A DNA stretch of 64,000 nucleotides from Streptomyces amritsarensis (GTDB taxonomy: Bacteria; Actinomycetota; Actinomycetes; Streptomycetales; Streptomycetaceae), in contig NZ_MQUR01000030.1 of the NCBI RefSeq assembly GCF_001953875.1, forward strand, positions 1 to 64,000, in the 5' to 3' direction. A program made the position numbers and the translations under genes. The notes beneath the pieces are model-generated. The model searched no databases and was not told where the DNA came from. It worked only from the letters and a program-made list of their open reading frames with translations. Positions 17,553 through 25,567 of the stretch are shown here, piece by piece; the first letter of the stretch is position 1; each line of letters opens with the position of its first letter.

Positions 17553-18218
17553 TCACAGGCGTGCGGCCCAGGCCAGCGCGTGCTCGTTGTAGCCCTGCAC
17601 GATGCGGCGTACCGCGTCGGCGTCCGCCAGGGTCACGGCGTCCACCAGATCGCCGTGGCCGTCCCAGAGGGCTTCCCGCAGCTGCGGCTCGCGCTGGAGG
17701 TGGGGGACGGCGAAGACCCAGCACTGCACGCGGATCCGGTGCAGGAACTCGGTGATGTAGGTGTTGGCGACCAGCCCGCTCAGTTCCCGCCAGAAGCGCA
17801 GGTCGTAGCCGATCAGCACTTCCAGGGAGCCGCTCCGGGCCGCCTTGCGCGCCTCCTCGCCGCGGCGGCGCACCGACACCAGCATCTCGCCGGAGCCGGG
17901 GGTGGCACCCTGCTCGGCGAGCCGGCGGAAGATGCCGTCCACGACCAGCGAACGCGCCTCGATCATGCCGCGGAAGTCGTCGACCGAGAAGATCCGCACG
18001 CGGAAGCCCCGGTGCTGGACGAGCTCCAGCAGCCCCTGGGCCGAGAGGTCCACGAGCGCCTCGCGCACCGGGGTCGCGGAGACCTCGTACTGCTCGGCTA
18101 TCTGCTTCACCGTGAACTCCGTGCCCGGAGGCAGGCGTCCCGCGAGTACCTCGTCCCGCAGCGCGTCCGCGATCTGCTGGCGAAGTGTGTTGCGGGTGAC
18201 AGCTCCGCTGCCTGGCAT
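17553..18218 (-). CDS. GntR-family regulator (FCD type)
   Basis: A 221-residue regulator with an N-terminal winged helix-turn-helix (LRQQIADALRDEVLAGRLPPGTEFTVKQIAEQYEVSATPVREALVDL, in pieces) and a helical FCD-type ligand domain containing R-x-x-x(D/E)-like residues and several His (DGHGDLVDAV; GYNEHALAWA). The ATG at 18218 follows AGGAG by ten bases. It lies downstream of the class III aminotransferase on the same strand, across a 265-bp gap containing a 20-bp tandem repeat, so it may control that gene. The ligand is unknown. Confidence 0.85.
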   Translation of the reverse strand: MPGSGAVTRNTLRQQIADALRDEVLAGRLPPGTEFTVKQIAEQYEVSATPVREALVDLSAQGLLELVQHRGFRVRIFSVDDFRGMIEARSLVVDGIFRRLAEQGATPGSGEMLVSVRRRGEEARKAARSGSLEVLIGYDLRFWRELSGLVANTYITEFLHRIRVQCWVFAVPHLQREPQLREALWDGHGDLVDAVTLADADAVRRIVQGYNEHALAWAARL

Positions 18219-18420
18219 AGGGGTCCGTCTCCTGTCGTAGAGCTGCGGACACCATAGGCCAGACAGCGAGGCCGAAACCGGACGGTTGGTGGGGGTTATG
18301 TGTGGATCCGACCGCCTGTGAGGACGAGAATCACACCGTCGCGAACCGGCCACCGCCACCAACCGCCCGCCCCCCGTACGCGGCGGGCCGGCCCGGATCG
18401 GCCCGGTCGGCCGGCCCGGC

Positions 18421-18500
18421 CGGTCACGCGGTGGGTTGGCCGGTCACGCGGTGGTGTGGCCGGTCACGCGGTGGGTTGGCCGGTCACGCGGTGGTGTGGC
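18421..18500. repeat. Four tandem copies of a 20-bp unit spanning an aminotransferase stop codon
   Basis: Units start at 18421, 18441, 18461 and 18481. Two variants alternate (CGGTCACGCGGTGGGTTGGC and CGGTCACGCGGTGGTGTGGC), so a 40-bp dimer is exactly duplicated. The last unit contains the TGA (18484-18486) and final codons of the aminotransferase gene; the other three lie beyond the stop. This looks like copying of the gene's own 3' end. Confidence 0.85.
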
Positions 18501-19842
18501 GGTCGGCGACCGTCAGCGCCTCGTCCAGCAGGGCCAGGCCCTCCTTCGCCTCAGCCTCCGAGATGGTGCAGGCCGGCACGACGTGGGTCCGGTTCATGTT
18601 GACGAAGGGCCACAGGCCGGACGCCTTGCAGGCCGCCGCGAACTCGGCCATCGGGGCGTTGTCCGCACCGGCCGCGTTGTACGGGACGAGCGGCTCGCGC
18701 GTCTCCTTGTCCCGTACGAGCTCAAGGGCCCAGAAGGCGCCGAGGCCCCGGACCTCGCCGACCGAGGGGTGGCGCTCGGCGAGCTCCGCGAGAGCCGGGC
18801 CGATCACGTTCTCGCCGAGGTGGGCGGCGTGCTCGACGACACCCTCCTCCTCCATCGTGTTGATCGTCGCGACGGCGGCGGCGCAGGCCAGGGGGTGGCC
18901 GGAGTACGTCAGTCCGCCGGGGTAGGGGCGGGTCGCGAAGGTCTCGGCGACGGCGGCCGAGATGGCCACGCCGCCGAGCGGCACGTAGCCGCTGTTGACG
19001 CCCTTGGCGAAGGTGATCAGGTCGGGGGTGACGTCCCAGTGGTCGGCGGCGAACCACGCGCCGGTGCGGCCGAAGCCGGCCATGACCTCGTCGAGGATGA
19101 AGACGATGCCGTGGCGGTCGCAGAGTTCGCGGACGCCCGCGAGGTAGCCGGCGGGCGGGACCATGATGCCGGCGGTGCCCGGCACGCTCTCCAGGATGAT
19201 CGCCGCGATCGACTGCGGGCCCTCGAAGGCGATGGTGTCGGCGAGGTGGGCGAGGGCGCGCTCGCACTCCTCGGCCTCGGTGCTCGCGTGGAAGGCGGAG
19301 CGGTAGAGGTACGGGCCCCAGAAGTGCACGACCCCGGCGGCGGCCGTGTCGGACGGCCAGCGGCGCGGGTCGCCGGTCAGGTTGATCGCGGCGGCGGTGG
19401 CTCCGTGGTACGAGCGGTAGGTGGAGAGCACCTTCGCCCGGCCCGTGTGCAGACGGGCCATGCGGACGGCGTTCTCGACGGCCTCGGCGCCGCCGTTGGT
19501 GAAGAAGATCTTGTCCAGGTCGCCGGGGGTCCGCTCGGCGATGAGGCGTGCGGCCTCGGAGCGGACGTCGACGGCGAAGCCGGGCGCGAGGGTGCACAGC
19601 CGGGCGGCCTGCTCCTGGATCGCCGCGACGACCTTGGGGTGCTGGTGGCCGATGTTGGTGTTGACCAGCTGGGAGGAGAAGTCGAGGTAGCGCTTGCCCT
19701 CGTAGTCCCAGAAGTAGGAGCCCTCGGCCCCCGCGACGGCGAGCGGGTCGATCAGGGCCTGGGCGGACCAGGAATGGAAGACATGCTTCCGATCTGCGTC
19801 CTTCACGGCGGCAAGGGTGTGCGGGGTGGCATGAGGGGTCAT
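18484..19842 (-). CDS. Class III PLP-dependent aminotransferase
   Basis: A 452-residue fold-type I aminotransferase of the omega-amino-acid group. Visible features are FFTNGGAEAVENAVRMAR (cofactor phosphate site), SYHGAT, the Asp of ILDEVMAGFGRTG that contacts the pyridine nitrogen, and the Schiff-base Lys in TFAKGVNSGYVPLGG. Relatives transfer amino groups from omega-amino acids, taurine, beta-alanine or polyamines to pyruvate or 2-oxoglutarate; the substrate cannot be fixed. The GntR regulator gene downstream may govern it. Its final codons and stop lie in a 20-bp tandem repeat. Confidence 0.85.
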   Translation of the reverse strand: MTPHATPHTLAAVKDADRKHVFHSWSAQALIDPLAVAGAEGSYFWDYEGKRYLDFSSQLVNTNIGHQHPKVVAAIQEQAARLCTLAPGFAVDVRSEAARLIAERTPGDLDKIFFTNGGAEAVENAVRMARLHTGRAKVLSTYRSYHGATAAAINLTGDPRRWPSDTAAAGVVHFWGPYLYRSAFHASTEAEECERALAHLADTIAFEGPQSIAAIILESVPGTAGIMVPPAGYLAGVRELCDRHGIVFILDEVMAGFGRTGAWFAADHWDVTPDLITFAKGVNSGYVPLGGVAISAAVAETFATRPYPGGLTYSGHPLACAAAVATINTMEEEGVVEHAAHLGENVIGPALAELAERHPSVGEVRGLGAFWALELVRDKETREPLVPYNAAGADNAPMAEFAAACKASGLWPFVNMNRTHVVPACTISEAEAKEGLALLDEALTVADRHTTA

Positions 19843-19953
19843 GACGTCACGCTAGGAGTGCGCAGGTGGGGAGGGATATCGGCGGACTGTATGGGGGTGG
19901 CGGGCCGGTCTCGGCAGTCTGTCTGCGCCTCCGGAGCACCATCCCTCACATCT

Positions 19954-19988
19954 TGACAGCATCCTGTCGATATGACAGTCTCTTGTCA
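19954..19988. promoter_or_regulatory. Two tandem TGACA-N6-TGTCA operators, probable MarR site
   Basis: TGACA-N6-TGTCG (19954-19969) and TGACA-N6-TGTCA (19973-19988) share the same architecture, with starts 19 bases apart. A TTGACA (19953-19958) overlaps the first site and could be a -35 element. The pair lies between the aminotransferase start and the DJ-1/MarR genes, fitting a dimeric MarR autorepressor bound twice on one face of the helix. Confidence 0.6.
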
Positions 19989-20160
19989 TAGGCGCTTTAC
20001 GTGGAAGCCCTCGCGGAACCCGGTACGGCCGGCCCGGGCGGGATGCACCACGAGCACCGTCGGCATCGCAGGCACCACGGGCACCACTCGCACCGCGGCA
20101 CCTCGGCCACGGTGAGCGCCGCAGGCACCTGGCACCATCCGACGCTGGAGGCGAAACACC

Positions 20161-20790
20161 ATGAGCGAGACCGCACACAAGCCCGTCCACCTCGCGGTCT
20201 ACGACACGTACGCGGACTGGGAGACCGGCCACACCACCGCGCACCTCACCCAGCGCGGCCACGCCGTGCGGACGGTCGGCTTCGCGGCCGGAACGCCGGT
20301 CACCACCATGGGCGGCGTCCGCATCCAGCCTGACCTGAGCCTGGCCGATCTGCGACCGGAGGACTCCTCCCTGCTGATCCTCACCGGCGCCTCCTTGTGG
20401 GACGCGGGCGACGAGCTGTCGCCCTTCGCGGCGAAGGCGCGGGAGTTCCTGGCCGCCGGCGTGCCGGTCGCGGCGATCTGCGGAGCCACCGCGGGCCTCG
20501 CCCGGGAAGGCCTCCTGGACGACCGCAGGCACACCAGCGCGGTCTCCTTCTACCTGGCCGAACAGCCGGGCTACGCGGGCGCCGAGAACTACGTCGAGGC
20601 CGACGCGGTGACCGACGGGGACCTGATCACGGCGGGCCCGACGGAACCGGTCGCCTTCGCCCGCGAGGTCTTCGCCCGCCTGGACGTGTACAAGCCGGAC
20701 GTCTTGGACGCCTGGTACGGGCTCTTCCACCACTCGGACGAGAGCGCGTACCCGGTCCTGATGGCGGCATCGGCGGCGGGCGATGCTTGA
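20161..20790 (+). CDS. DJ-1/PfpI family protein
   Basis: A 209-residue class I glutamine-amidotransferase-like protein of the DJ-1/PfpI superfamily. The nucleophile-elbow Cys lies in AAICGATAGLA (about residues 105-115) and the fold begins HLAVYDTYADWETG. Family members act as glyoxalases, deglycases, chaperones or peptidases. The downstream MarR gene starts inside its last codons (ATGCTTGA, eight-base overlap), so the two are one translationally coupled unit behind the double operator. A stress or electrophile response is likely but inferred. The start is ATG 20161 after GGAGGCGAAACACC. Confidence 0.8.
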   Translation: MSETAHKPVHLAVYDTYADWETGHTTAHLTQRGHAVRTVGFAAGTPVTTMGGVRIQPDLSLADLRPEDSSLLILTGASLWDAGDELSPFAAKAREFLAAGVPVAAICGATAGLAREGLLDDRRHTSAVSFYLAEQPGYAGAENYVEADAVTDGDLITAGPTEPVAFAREVFARLDVYKPDVLDAWYGLFHHSDESAYPVLMAASAAGDA

Positions 20791-21421
20791 GCCGCCGCCG
20801 CCCGGGTCCCTCCGGACCCGGCAGGACCTGCTGAGCCGCACCGCACTCGGGGTGTTCCGGCTGAACGGCCAGTTCCTCTCCCTCTCCGAGGAGCTGGCAC
20901 GGCCCGCCGGGCTGACCGCCGCGTGGTGGCAGGTCCTGGGAGCGGTGCTGCGCGAGCCGCTGCCCGTCGCGGGCATCGCCCGGAGCATGGGCATCACCCG
21001 GCAGAGCGTCCAGCGCATCGCGGACCTGCTCGTGGCCAAGGGCCTCGCGGAGTACGCGCCGAACCCGGCGCACCGGCGGGCCAAGCTACTGCGCCCGACG
21101 GAGGAGGGCCGCGCGGCGGTGGACCGGATCGGTCCGGGCCACTCGGCCATGGCCGCCCGCCTCGCGGCGGAACTGGGCGACGCCGCCTTCGCGGAGACGG
21201 TCCGCGTCCTGGAGCGGCTCGCGGCGGCGCTGGACACGCTGCCGGCACCGCGCGACCCCGCTGACCCGTCGGAACCGTCGGAACCGTCCGGATCGGCTGA
21301 ACCGTCCGCACCGTCCGGGTCGACTGAACCGCATGGTTCGACTGAACCGCCTGGTTCGGCTGAACCGCCCGGCCGTTCCGATCCGGCTGCTCCGGCTGAT
21401 CCGGCTGATCCGGCGGCCTGA
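20783..21421 (+). CDS. MarR-family regulator with a repetitive acidic tail
   Basis: Residues 1-150 form a MarR dimer with a winged helix-turn-helix (EPLPVAGIARSMGITRQSVQRIADLLVAKGLAEYAPNPAHRRAKLL, in pieces). The last 55 or so residues are a low-complexity tail of Ser, Glu, Pro and Gly (SEPSEPSGSAEPS, STEPHGSTEPPGSAEPPG), encoded by repeated mini-palindromes. Such tails are not part of the MarR fold and may be dispensable. The gene overlaps the DJ-1 gene by eight bases and probably represses it through the operators at 19954-19988. Confidence 0.8.
   Translation: MLEPPPPGSLRTRQDLLSRTALGVFRLNGQFLSLSEELARPAGLTAAWWQVLGAVLREPLPVAGIARSMGITRQSVQRIADLLVAKGLAEYAPNPAHRRAKLLRPTEEGRAAVDRIGPGHSAMAARLAAELGDAAFAETVRVLERLAAALDTLPAPRDPADPSEPSEPSGSAEPSAPSGSTEPHGSTEPPGSAEPPGRSDPAAPADPADPAA
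21289..21375. repeat. Repeated GGTTCGACTGAACC-type mini-palindromes in the MarR tail
   Basis: Four imperfect copies of a unit centred on GGTTCG(A/G)CTGAACC lie in the 3' end of the marR gene (near 21291, 21318, 21335 and 21353). The two best copies are perfect or near-perfect inverted repeats with five-base arms. They encode the SGS/GST-EP tail and could fold into consecutive small hairpins in the mRNA. Confidence 0.55.
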
Positions 21422-21604
21422 GTTCGTCGGGCCTTCGGCCCTCCGGGGTTCGGGCCCGGTCGGCTCGGGCCCGAGCCGGCAGGGTCCGGTCCGGAGCCGT
21501 CCGGGTCCGGACCCGGCGAGGTTGACGGGGAGGCAACCGGCGGGCGCCCCCGACCGTCCTTCCCAGCGGAGCTGTTCGGCCAGCAGGGGAAGGACCACCC
21601 GGCC

Positions 21605-23176
21605 ATGGAACAACTGCATCCGCACGACCCGCACCGCATCGGCCCCTACCGCCTGTTGTCCCGGCTCGGCGCCGGCGGCATGGGCCAGGTCTACCTCGCC
21701 CGCTCCGACCGCGGCCGCACCGTCGCGGTCAAGCTGGTCCACCCCGGGCTCGCCGCCCACGAGGAGTTCCGCATCCGCTTCCGCCAAGAGGTCGCCGCGG
21801 CCCGCCGGGTCGGCGGCGAATGGACCGCTCCGGTCCTGGACGCCGACACCGAGGCCGCGGCCCCCTGGTTCGCCACGGGGTACATCGCCGGGCCGAGCCT
21901 GCGCCGGGTCGTCGCCCACGACTTCGGCCCGCTGCCGGACCGTTCGTTGCGGATCCTGGCCGCGGGCCTCGCGCACGCCCTCCAGGACATCCACCGGGCC
22001 GGCATCGTCCACCGCGACCTGAAGCCCTCCAACGTACTGATCTCGCTCGACGGTCCCCGCGTCATCGACTTCGGGATCGCCCGCTCCCCCATCGGATACG
22101 ACGCCGGCCTGACCCGGGTCGGCGACGTCATCGGCTCCCCCGGCTTCATGGCCCCGGAGCAGATCCGCGGCGAGCCGGTGACCGCCGCCTGCGACGTGTT
22201 CTGCCTCGGCGCGGTACTGGCGTACGCGGCCACCGGCCGGCTGCCCTTCGGCGACGCGGAGCAGCCCGGCGGCCTGCCGGCACTCCTGCTGCGCAGCACC
22301 GAAGCGGAACCCGACCTGGCCGGCGTACCGGTGGAACTCCTCGGCCTCGTACGGGACTGCCTGCACGAGGATCCGGCCGCGCGGCCGGGGCCGGCCGAGG
22401 TACTGGCCAGGGTCGGCGCCGACGACACCGTGGCCGACGGAAGGGCCCTTGAGCCGTGGTTGCCGACCCCGCTGGTGGCCCGGCTCGGGCGGCACGCCGT
22501 GCAACTGCTGGACCGCGAGGACGCCGGGCCGGACCGTGCGGTGCCGGCGCCACCGCCGGTGCCGCCCTCCTACTCCGCGTACCCGCCGCTGGAACCGGAA
22601 CCTCCGCGCAGGCCCCGGACGGCGTCCACCGCCCTGCTCCTCGCGGTCGCCGCGGTCGTCGCGGCCCTGTCCGCCGGCACGGTGTATGCGGTGATGAGCG
22701 GGGCCGAGGATCCGCGACCGCCCGTCACAGGGCCCCGCCCGCCGGTGACGACAGGCTCCGGCTCAGCTTCCGTTTCCGCTTCGGCCTCGGCCTCCGCCTC
22801 GGCTCTGGGTTCCGCGTCGGCCCCGGTGGGCGAGGGCCTCCCCGCGGCCTTCGCCGGCACCTGGCAGGCCGTTCGCGGCAGCCAGACCTGGCGGCTCACC
22901 CTCACGCGCGGCGGCGTCGGCGAGCAGGTGATGTCCCTGGCCGTCCACGACCCCGCATTCGCCTGCGCCTGGACCGCGGCCCTGCGCAGCGCCCCCGACC
23001 AGAGGCCCGGCTCCGGCCCCGGCTCCGTGGAGCTGGAGGCCTCCACCGTCATCTCCGGTGCCCCGCCGACCTGCACGGCGGGCGGCCCGAGCCGGTTGCG
23101 GCTGCTGCCCGACGGCGCCCTGCGCAGAGAGCTCGCGGGCAGTGACAGTCCCCCGCTCGACTACCGCAGGCAGTGA
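21605..23176 (+). CDS. Membrane Ser/Thr protein kinase (PknB-like)
   Basis: A 523-residue Hanks-type kinase with all key residues: Gly loop GAGGMG (22-27), Lys43 in VAVKLV, HRD with Asp138, DFG 155-157 and APE in GFMAPEQ. The kinase domain ends near residue 280; a Pro-rich linker leads to one transmembrane helix (STALLLAVAAVVAALSAGTVYAV, about 340-360), then an Ser/Ala-repeat spacer and an extracytoplasmic domain with cysteines (AFACAW, PTCTAG). The outer domain has no PASTA repeats and probably senses an unknown signal. It stands alone, 183 bases after marR; no adjacent substrate is evident. Confidence 0.9.
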   Translation: MEQLHPHDPHRIGPYRLLSRLGAGGMGQVYLARSDRGRTVAVKLVHPGLAAHEEFRIRFRQEVAAARRVGGEWTAPVLDADTEAAAPWFATGYIAGPSLRRVVAHDFGPLPDRSLRILAAGLAHALQDIHRAGIVHRDLKPSNVLISLDGPRVIDFGIARSPIGYDAGLTRVGDVIGSPGFMAPEQIRGEPVTAACDVFCLGAVLAYAATGRLPFGDAEQPGGLPALLLRSTEAEPDLAGVPVELLGLVRDCLHEDPAARPGPAEVLARVGADDTVADGRALEPWLPTPLVARLGRHAVQLLDREDAGPDRAVPAPPPVPPSYSAYPPLEPEPPRRPRTASTALLLAVAAVVAALSAGTVYAVMSGAEDPRPPVTGPRPPVTTGSGSASVSASASASASALGSASAPVGEGLPAAFAGTWQAVRGSQTWRLTLTRGGVGEQVMSLAVHDPAFACAWTAALRSAPDQRPGSGPGSVELEASTVISGAPPTCTAGGPSRLRLLPDGALRRELAGSDSPPLDYRRQ

Positions 23177-23257
23177 CCCGCACCGGTTTGTGTCGAGGTC
23201 AATAAGCCTGCAAGCAAAGCTTGTTGCGCGATACGGCACTGCCGGACACTGCGGCAC

Positions 23258-23647
23258 ATGGAGCCGTTGAGGGTAGTGGCACGACTGTGGGAGCGGATCG
23301 AGGCACGCGACTGGGAGGGCGTGGCCGGGCTGATCGCCGAGGACGCCGTCATCGAATGGCCAGTGAGCGCCGAACGCATCGTAGGGCGCGCCAACTTCAT
23401 CGCCGTGAACAGCGACGACGGCGACGCGGACGAGAAGCCCGTGAGAGTCCTGCGGATCCTGGCCGACGGGGACCACGTCGTCACCGAGGTGGAGGTGCCC
23501 CAGGATCACGTCCTCTACCGGGCCGTCTCCCTGTGGACCGTGCGCGACGGGGAGATCGTGGAGGCGAGGGAGTACTGGACCAGCCCCGGCCAGGATCCCG
23601 CCCCGCGCTGGCGGGCGGGATACGTCGAACCCCTGGCCGCGGACTGA
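23258..23647 (+). CDS. NTF2-like/SnoaL-like protein
   Basis: A 129-residue alpha+beta-barrel protein of the NTF2/SnoaL superfamily: ARLWERIEARDWEGVAGLIAEDAVIEWP at the N-terminus, then VLRILADGDHVVTEVEV and LWTVRDGEIVEAREYWTS. The fold supports small-molecule binding or isomerase/hydratase chemistry, but no catalytic dyad can be assigned. The gene stands alone, 81 bases after the kinase gene, with the convergent HIT gene downstream. Confidence 0.75.
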   Translation: MEPLRVVARLWERIEARDWEGVAGLIAEDAVIEWPVSAERIVGRANFIAVNSDDGDADEKPVRVLRILADGDHVVTEVEVPQDHVLYRAVSLWTVRDGEIVEAREYWTSPGQDPAPRWRAGYVEPLAAD

Positions 23648-23732
23648 GCCCCCGCGCTCACTGCCCGCGCCCGCCGTCCGCACCCCGCGCGCCGCTCGCC
23701 TCCCGTCGCCCGACGCCCGACGCCCGCGTGGG

Positions 23733-24227
23733 TCAGGGTGTCGGCGGCTCAGCCGCTCCGAGCCGGTCCAGTTCTTCGCCGATCGCTGCCCGCAGGTCGT
23801 CGTGGCGCGCAGCCGGCGCGTACCGCTCGGCGCGCCGGCACTGCTCCTCGTACAGCCACACGGGCAGCCTGACGCGGTCTTCGGGCTCCCAGTCGTAGCG
23901 GGGCCAGATGTGGGCGTGGAGGTACGGGTCGGTGTTGCCGAGGATCTCGATGTTGACCCGCCGGAAGGCCGGGTCGAGTCGCGCGCAGGCCCGCTCGACG
24001 GCCTCGGCCAGCCGCTCCATGTCCGAGAGGTACGCCGCCCTGCGCGTCCGGGAGAGGTCCGAGAGCCGGGTCACGGCCGGGTCGTCGGTCAGCAGAAGCG
24101 AGTAGCCGGGGAGGAACTGCCGGTCCCCGATCACCGCGAAACCGGCGTCGAGGCGGCGCATGACGGTCGGGTTCACTCCGCGGTGCGCGCTGCCGATGCG
24201 GTCGAGGCGCCAATCGCCGTCGGTCAC
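23733..24227 (-). CDS. HIT-family nucleotide hydrolase-like protein
   Basis: A 164-residue histidine-triad protein. The core reads YLHAHIWPRYDWEP: the first two His of H-x-H-x-H are present, the second being the usual nucleophile, while the third position is Trp. Upstream stretches GFAVIGDRQFLPGYSLLLTDD and VNIEILGNTDP are typical of small bacterial HIT proteins acting on dinucleoside polyphosphates or AMP conjugates. GTG 24227 is preferred because GGAG lies seven bases upstream and the protein then begins TDGDWRLDRIG; ATG 24242 and ATG 24320 lack ribosome sites. Confidence 0.75.
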   Translation of the reverse strand: MTDGDWRLDRIGSAHRGVNPTVMRRLDAGFAVIGDRQFLPGYSLLLTDDPAVTRLSDLSRTRRAAYLSDMERLAEAVERACARLDPAFRRVNIEILGNTDPYLHAHIWPRYDWEPEDRVRLPVWLYEEQCRRAERYAPAARHDDLRAAIGEELDRLGAAEPPTP

Positions 24228-24439
24228 CGATGAACTCCACATGGATTGGTGTGTGCGGGTGTTGGACGTTGCTCGGCGTGCACGAACGGGGCGTCGTGGC
24301 TCTGGAGTATTCCTCGTCATACCTAAGAGCTACGTACGGACACGGCTCTGTGGCGGGACGCCGACCAGGGGCCGGGATTTCTAACTTCGGTAGGGGAGAG
24401 GGGCGCTGACGGCCCTTCCGGACACCGAAGGAACTCACC

Positions 24440-25567
24440 ATGGCGACGGGGACGGCAGGGGCGGCGGACAGGGCGGCGGCGGATACGGCTCGGACAGCGC
24501 ACACGGCGGACGCGGCGGCGGGGGCTGCTGCGACAGCGGGGGCTGCGGTGGCGGGGGGAACGACGGCGGTGGGGGAAGTCGGCGCCGGTGAGGCGGTGTT
24601 CGGTGCCGGGAAGGGGGGCGGCGGCGTCCGGGGCGGGCGGCTGCGCCGCACGCTGCTGGCCTCGCTGATCGCGGCGGCCGTGATCGTCCCCGTGTCCGCC
24701 GCAGCCTCGGCGCAGGCGCCCGCCCCGTCGCCCGCCGTGTTCGCCGAGGGCGCCCCGGCCCGGAGCCGCTATGCCGCCAACCGGGACAACATCGCCGAGG
24801 CGGCCCGGATGGCTCAGGACGCCGACCGCTCCGGCCGGGCCGGCCGGCTGCGGGCCATGGCGGCGGCCGGTACGGAGCAGTTCCTCATCTTCGACGGCCG
24901 CGGCAGGGGCCGGGCCGTCGAGGTGTTCGGCGAGCTGGAGACCGCCGACCGGATCGCCGTCCTGGTGCCCGGATCGGACACCACCCTCGACACGTACGAG
25001 AGGTTCCGGTCCGGAGCGGTCTCCCTCCACCAGCGCCTCCGAGCCGGGCATGCGCGCACCGCCGTGGTCGCCTGGCTCGGGTACGACACCCCGGGCACGG
25101 TCAGCACGGCCGTGCTGACCGGCCGCCGGGCCGGCGAGGCCGCCGCCGAACTGGGTCCGTTCCTGGACCGGTTGCCGGACATGGCCGCGCCCGCCGCCCG
25201 GATATCGCTGCTCTGCCACTCCTACGGCTCCGTCGTCTGCGCGCGGACCGTGACCGGCCCCGCGGTCGGCGACATGGTCCTGTACGGCAGTCCGGGCACG
25301 GGGGCCGGCTCCGCCCGGGAGCTGCCGACCACGGCCCGGGTCTGGGCCGGCCGGGGCGGTGCCGACTGGATAGCCGACGTGCCGCACGTCAGGCTCGGCG
25401 GGCTCGGCTTCGGCACCGACCCGGTCGACCCCGCCTTCGGAGCGCGGGCCTTCGCCGCCGGAGGCGGCGGCCACAGCGACTACCTCAAGCCGGGCGCCCG
25501 GTCCCTCGACGCCCTGGCCGCCATCGTCCTCGGCAGCGATCCCGCCCCGGTGGCCGGCCATGCGTGA
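24440..25567 (+). CDS. Membrane-anchored or exported alpha/beta hydrolase (DUF1023-like)
   Basis: A 375-residue protein with an Ala-rich cytoplasmic N-terminus of about 65 residues, a signal/anchor helix (RTLLASLIAAAVIVPVSAAAS, about 70-92) and an extracytoplasmic alpha/beta-hydrolase domain. The nucleophile elbow is LCHSYGSVV, with an upstream VLVPGSDTTLDTY oxyanion loop. GAAGGAA before ATG 24440 supports the long N-terminus. Its last bases overlap the acyltransferase gene (ATGCGTGA), the first of three consecutive overlaps leading to a two-component pair. It may act on an envelope lipid or ester; the substrate is unknown. Confidence 0.8.
   Translation: MATGTAGAADRAAADTARTAHTADAAAGAAATAGAAVAGGTTAVGEVGAGEAVFGAGKGGGGVRGGRLRRTLLASLIAAAVIVPVSAAASAQAPAPSPAVFAEGAPARSRYAANRDNIAEAARMAQDADRSGRAGRLRAMAAAGTEQFLIFDGRGRGRAVEVFGELETADRIAVLVPGSDTTLDTYERFRSGAVSLHQRLRAGHARTAVVAWLGYDTPGTVSTAVLTGRRAGEAAAELGPFLDRLPDMAAPAARISLLCHSYGSVVCARTVTGPAVGDMVLYGSPGTGAGSARELPTTARVWAGRGGADWIADVPHVRLGGLGFGTDPVDPAFGARAFAAGGGGHSDYLKPGARSLDALAAIVLGSDPAPVAGHA

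Noticed and set aside
19990..20004. Second parS-like sequence (GCTTTACGTGGAAG)
   Set aside because: Only about 10 of 14 positions match the parS consensus and the CACGTG centre is broken; ParB binding is not expected.
20001..20333. His-rich open frame starting at a GTG before the DJ-1 gene
   Set aside because: No ribosome site, and it continues out of frame into the DJ-1 gene. The His run reflects CAC-rich DNA upstream of that gene.
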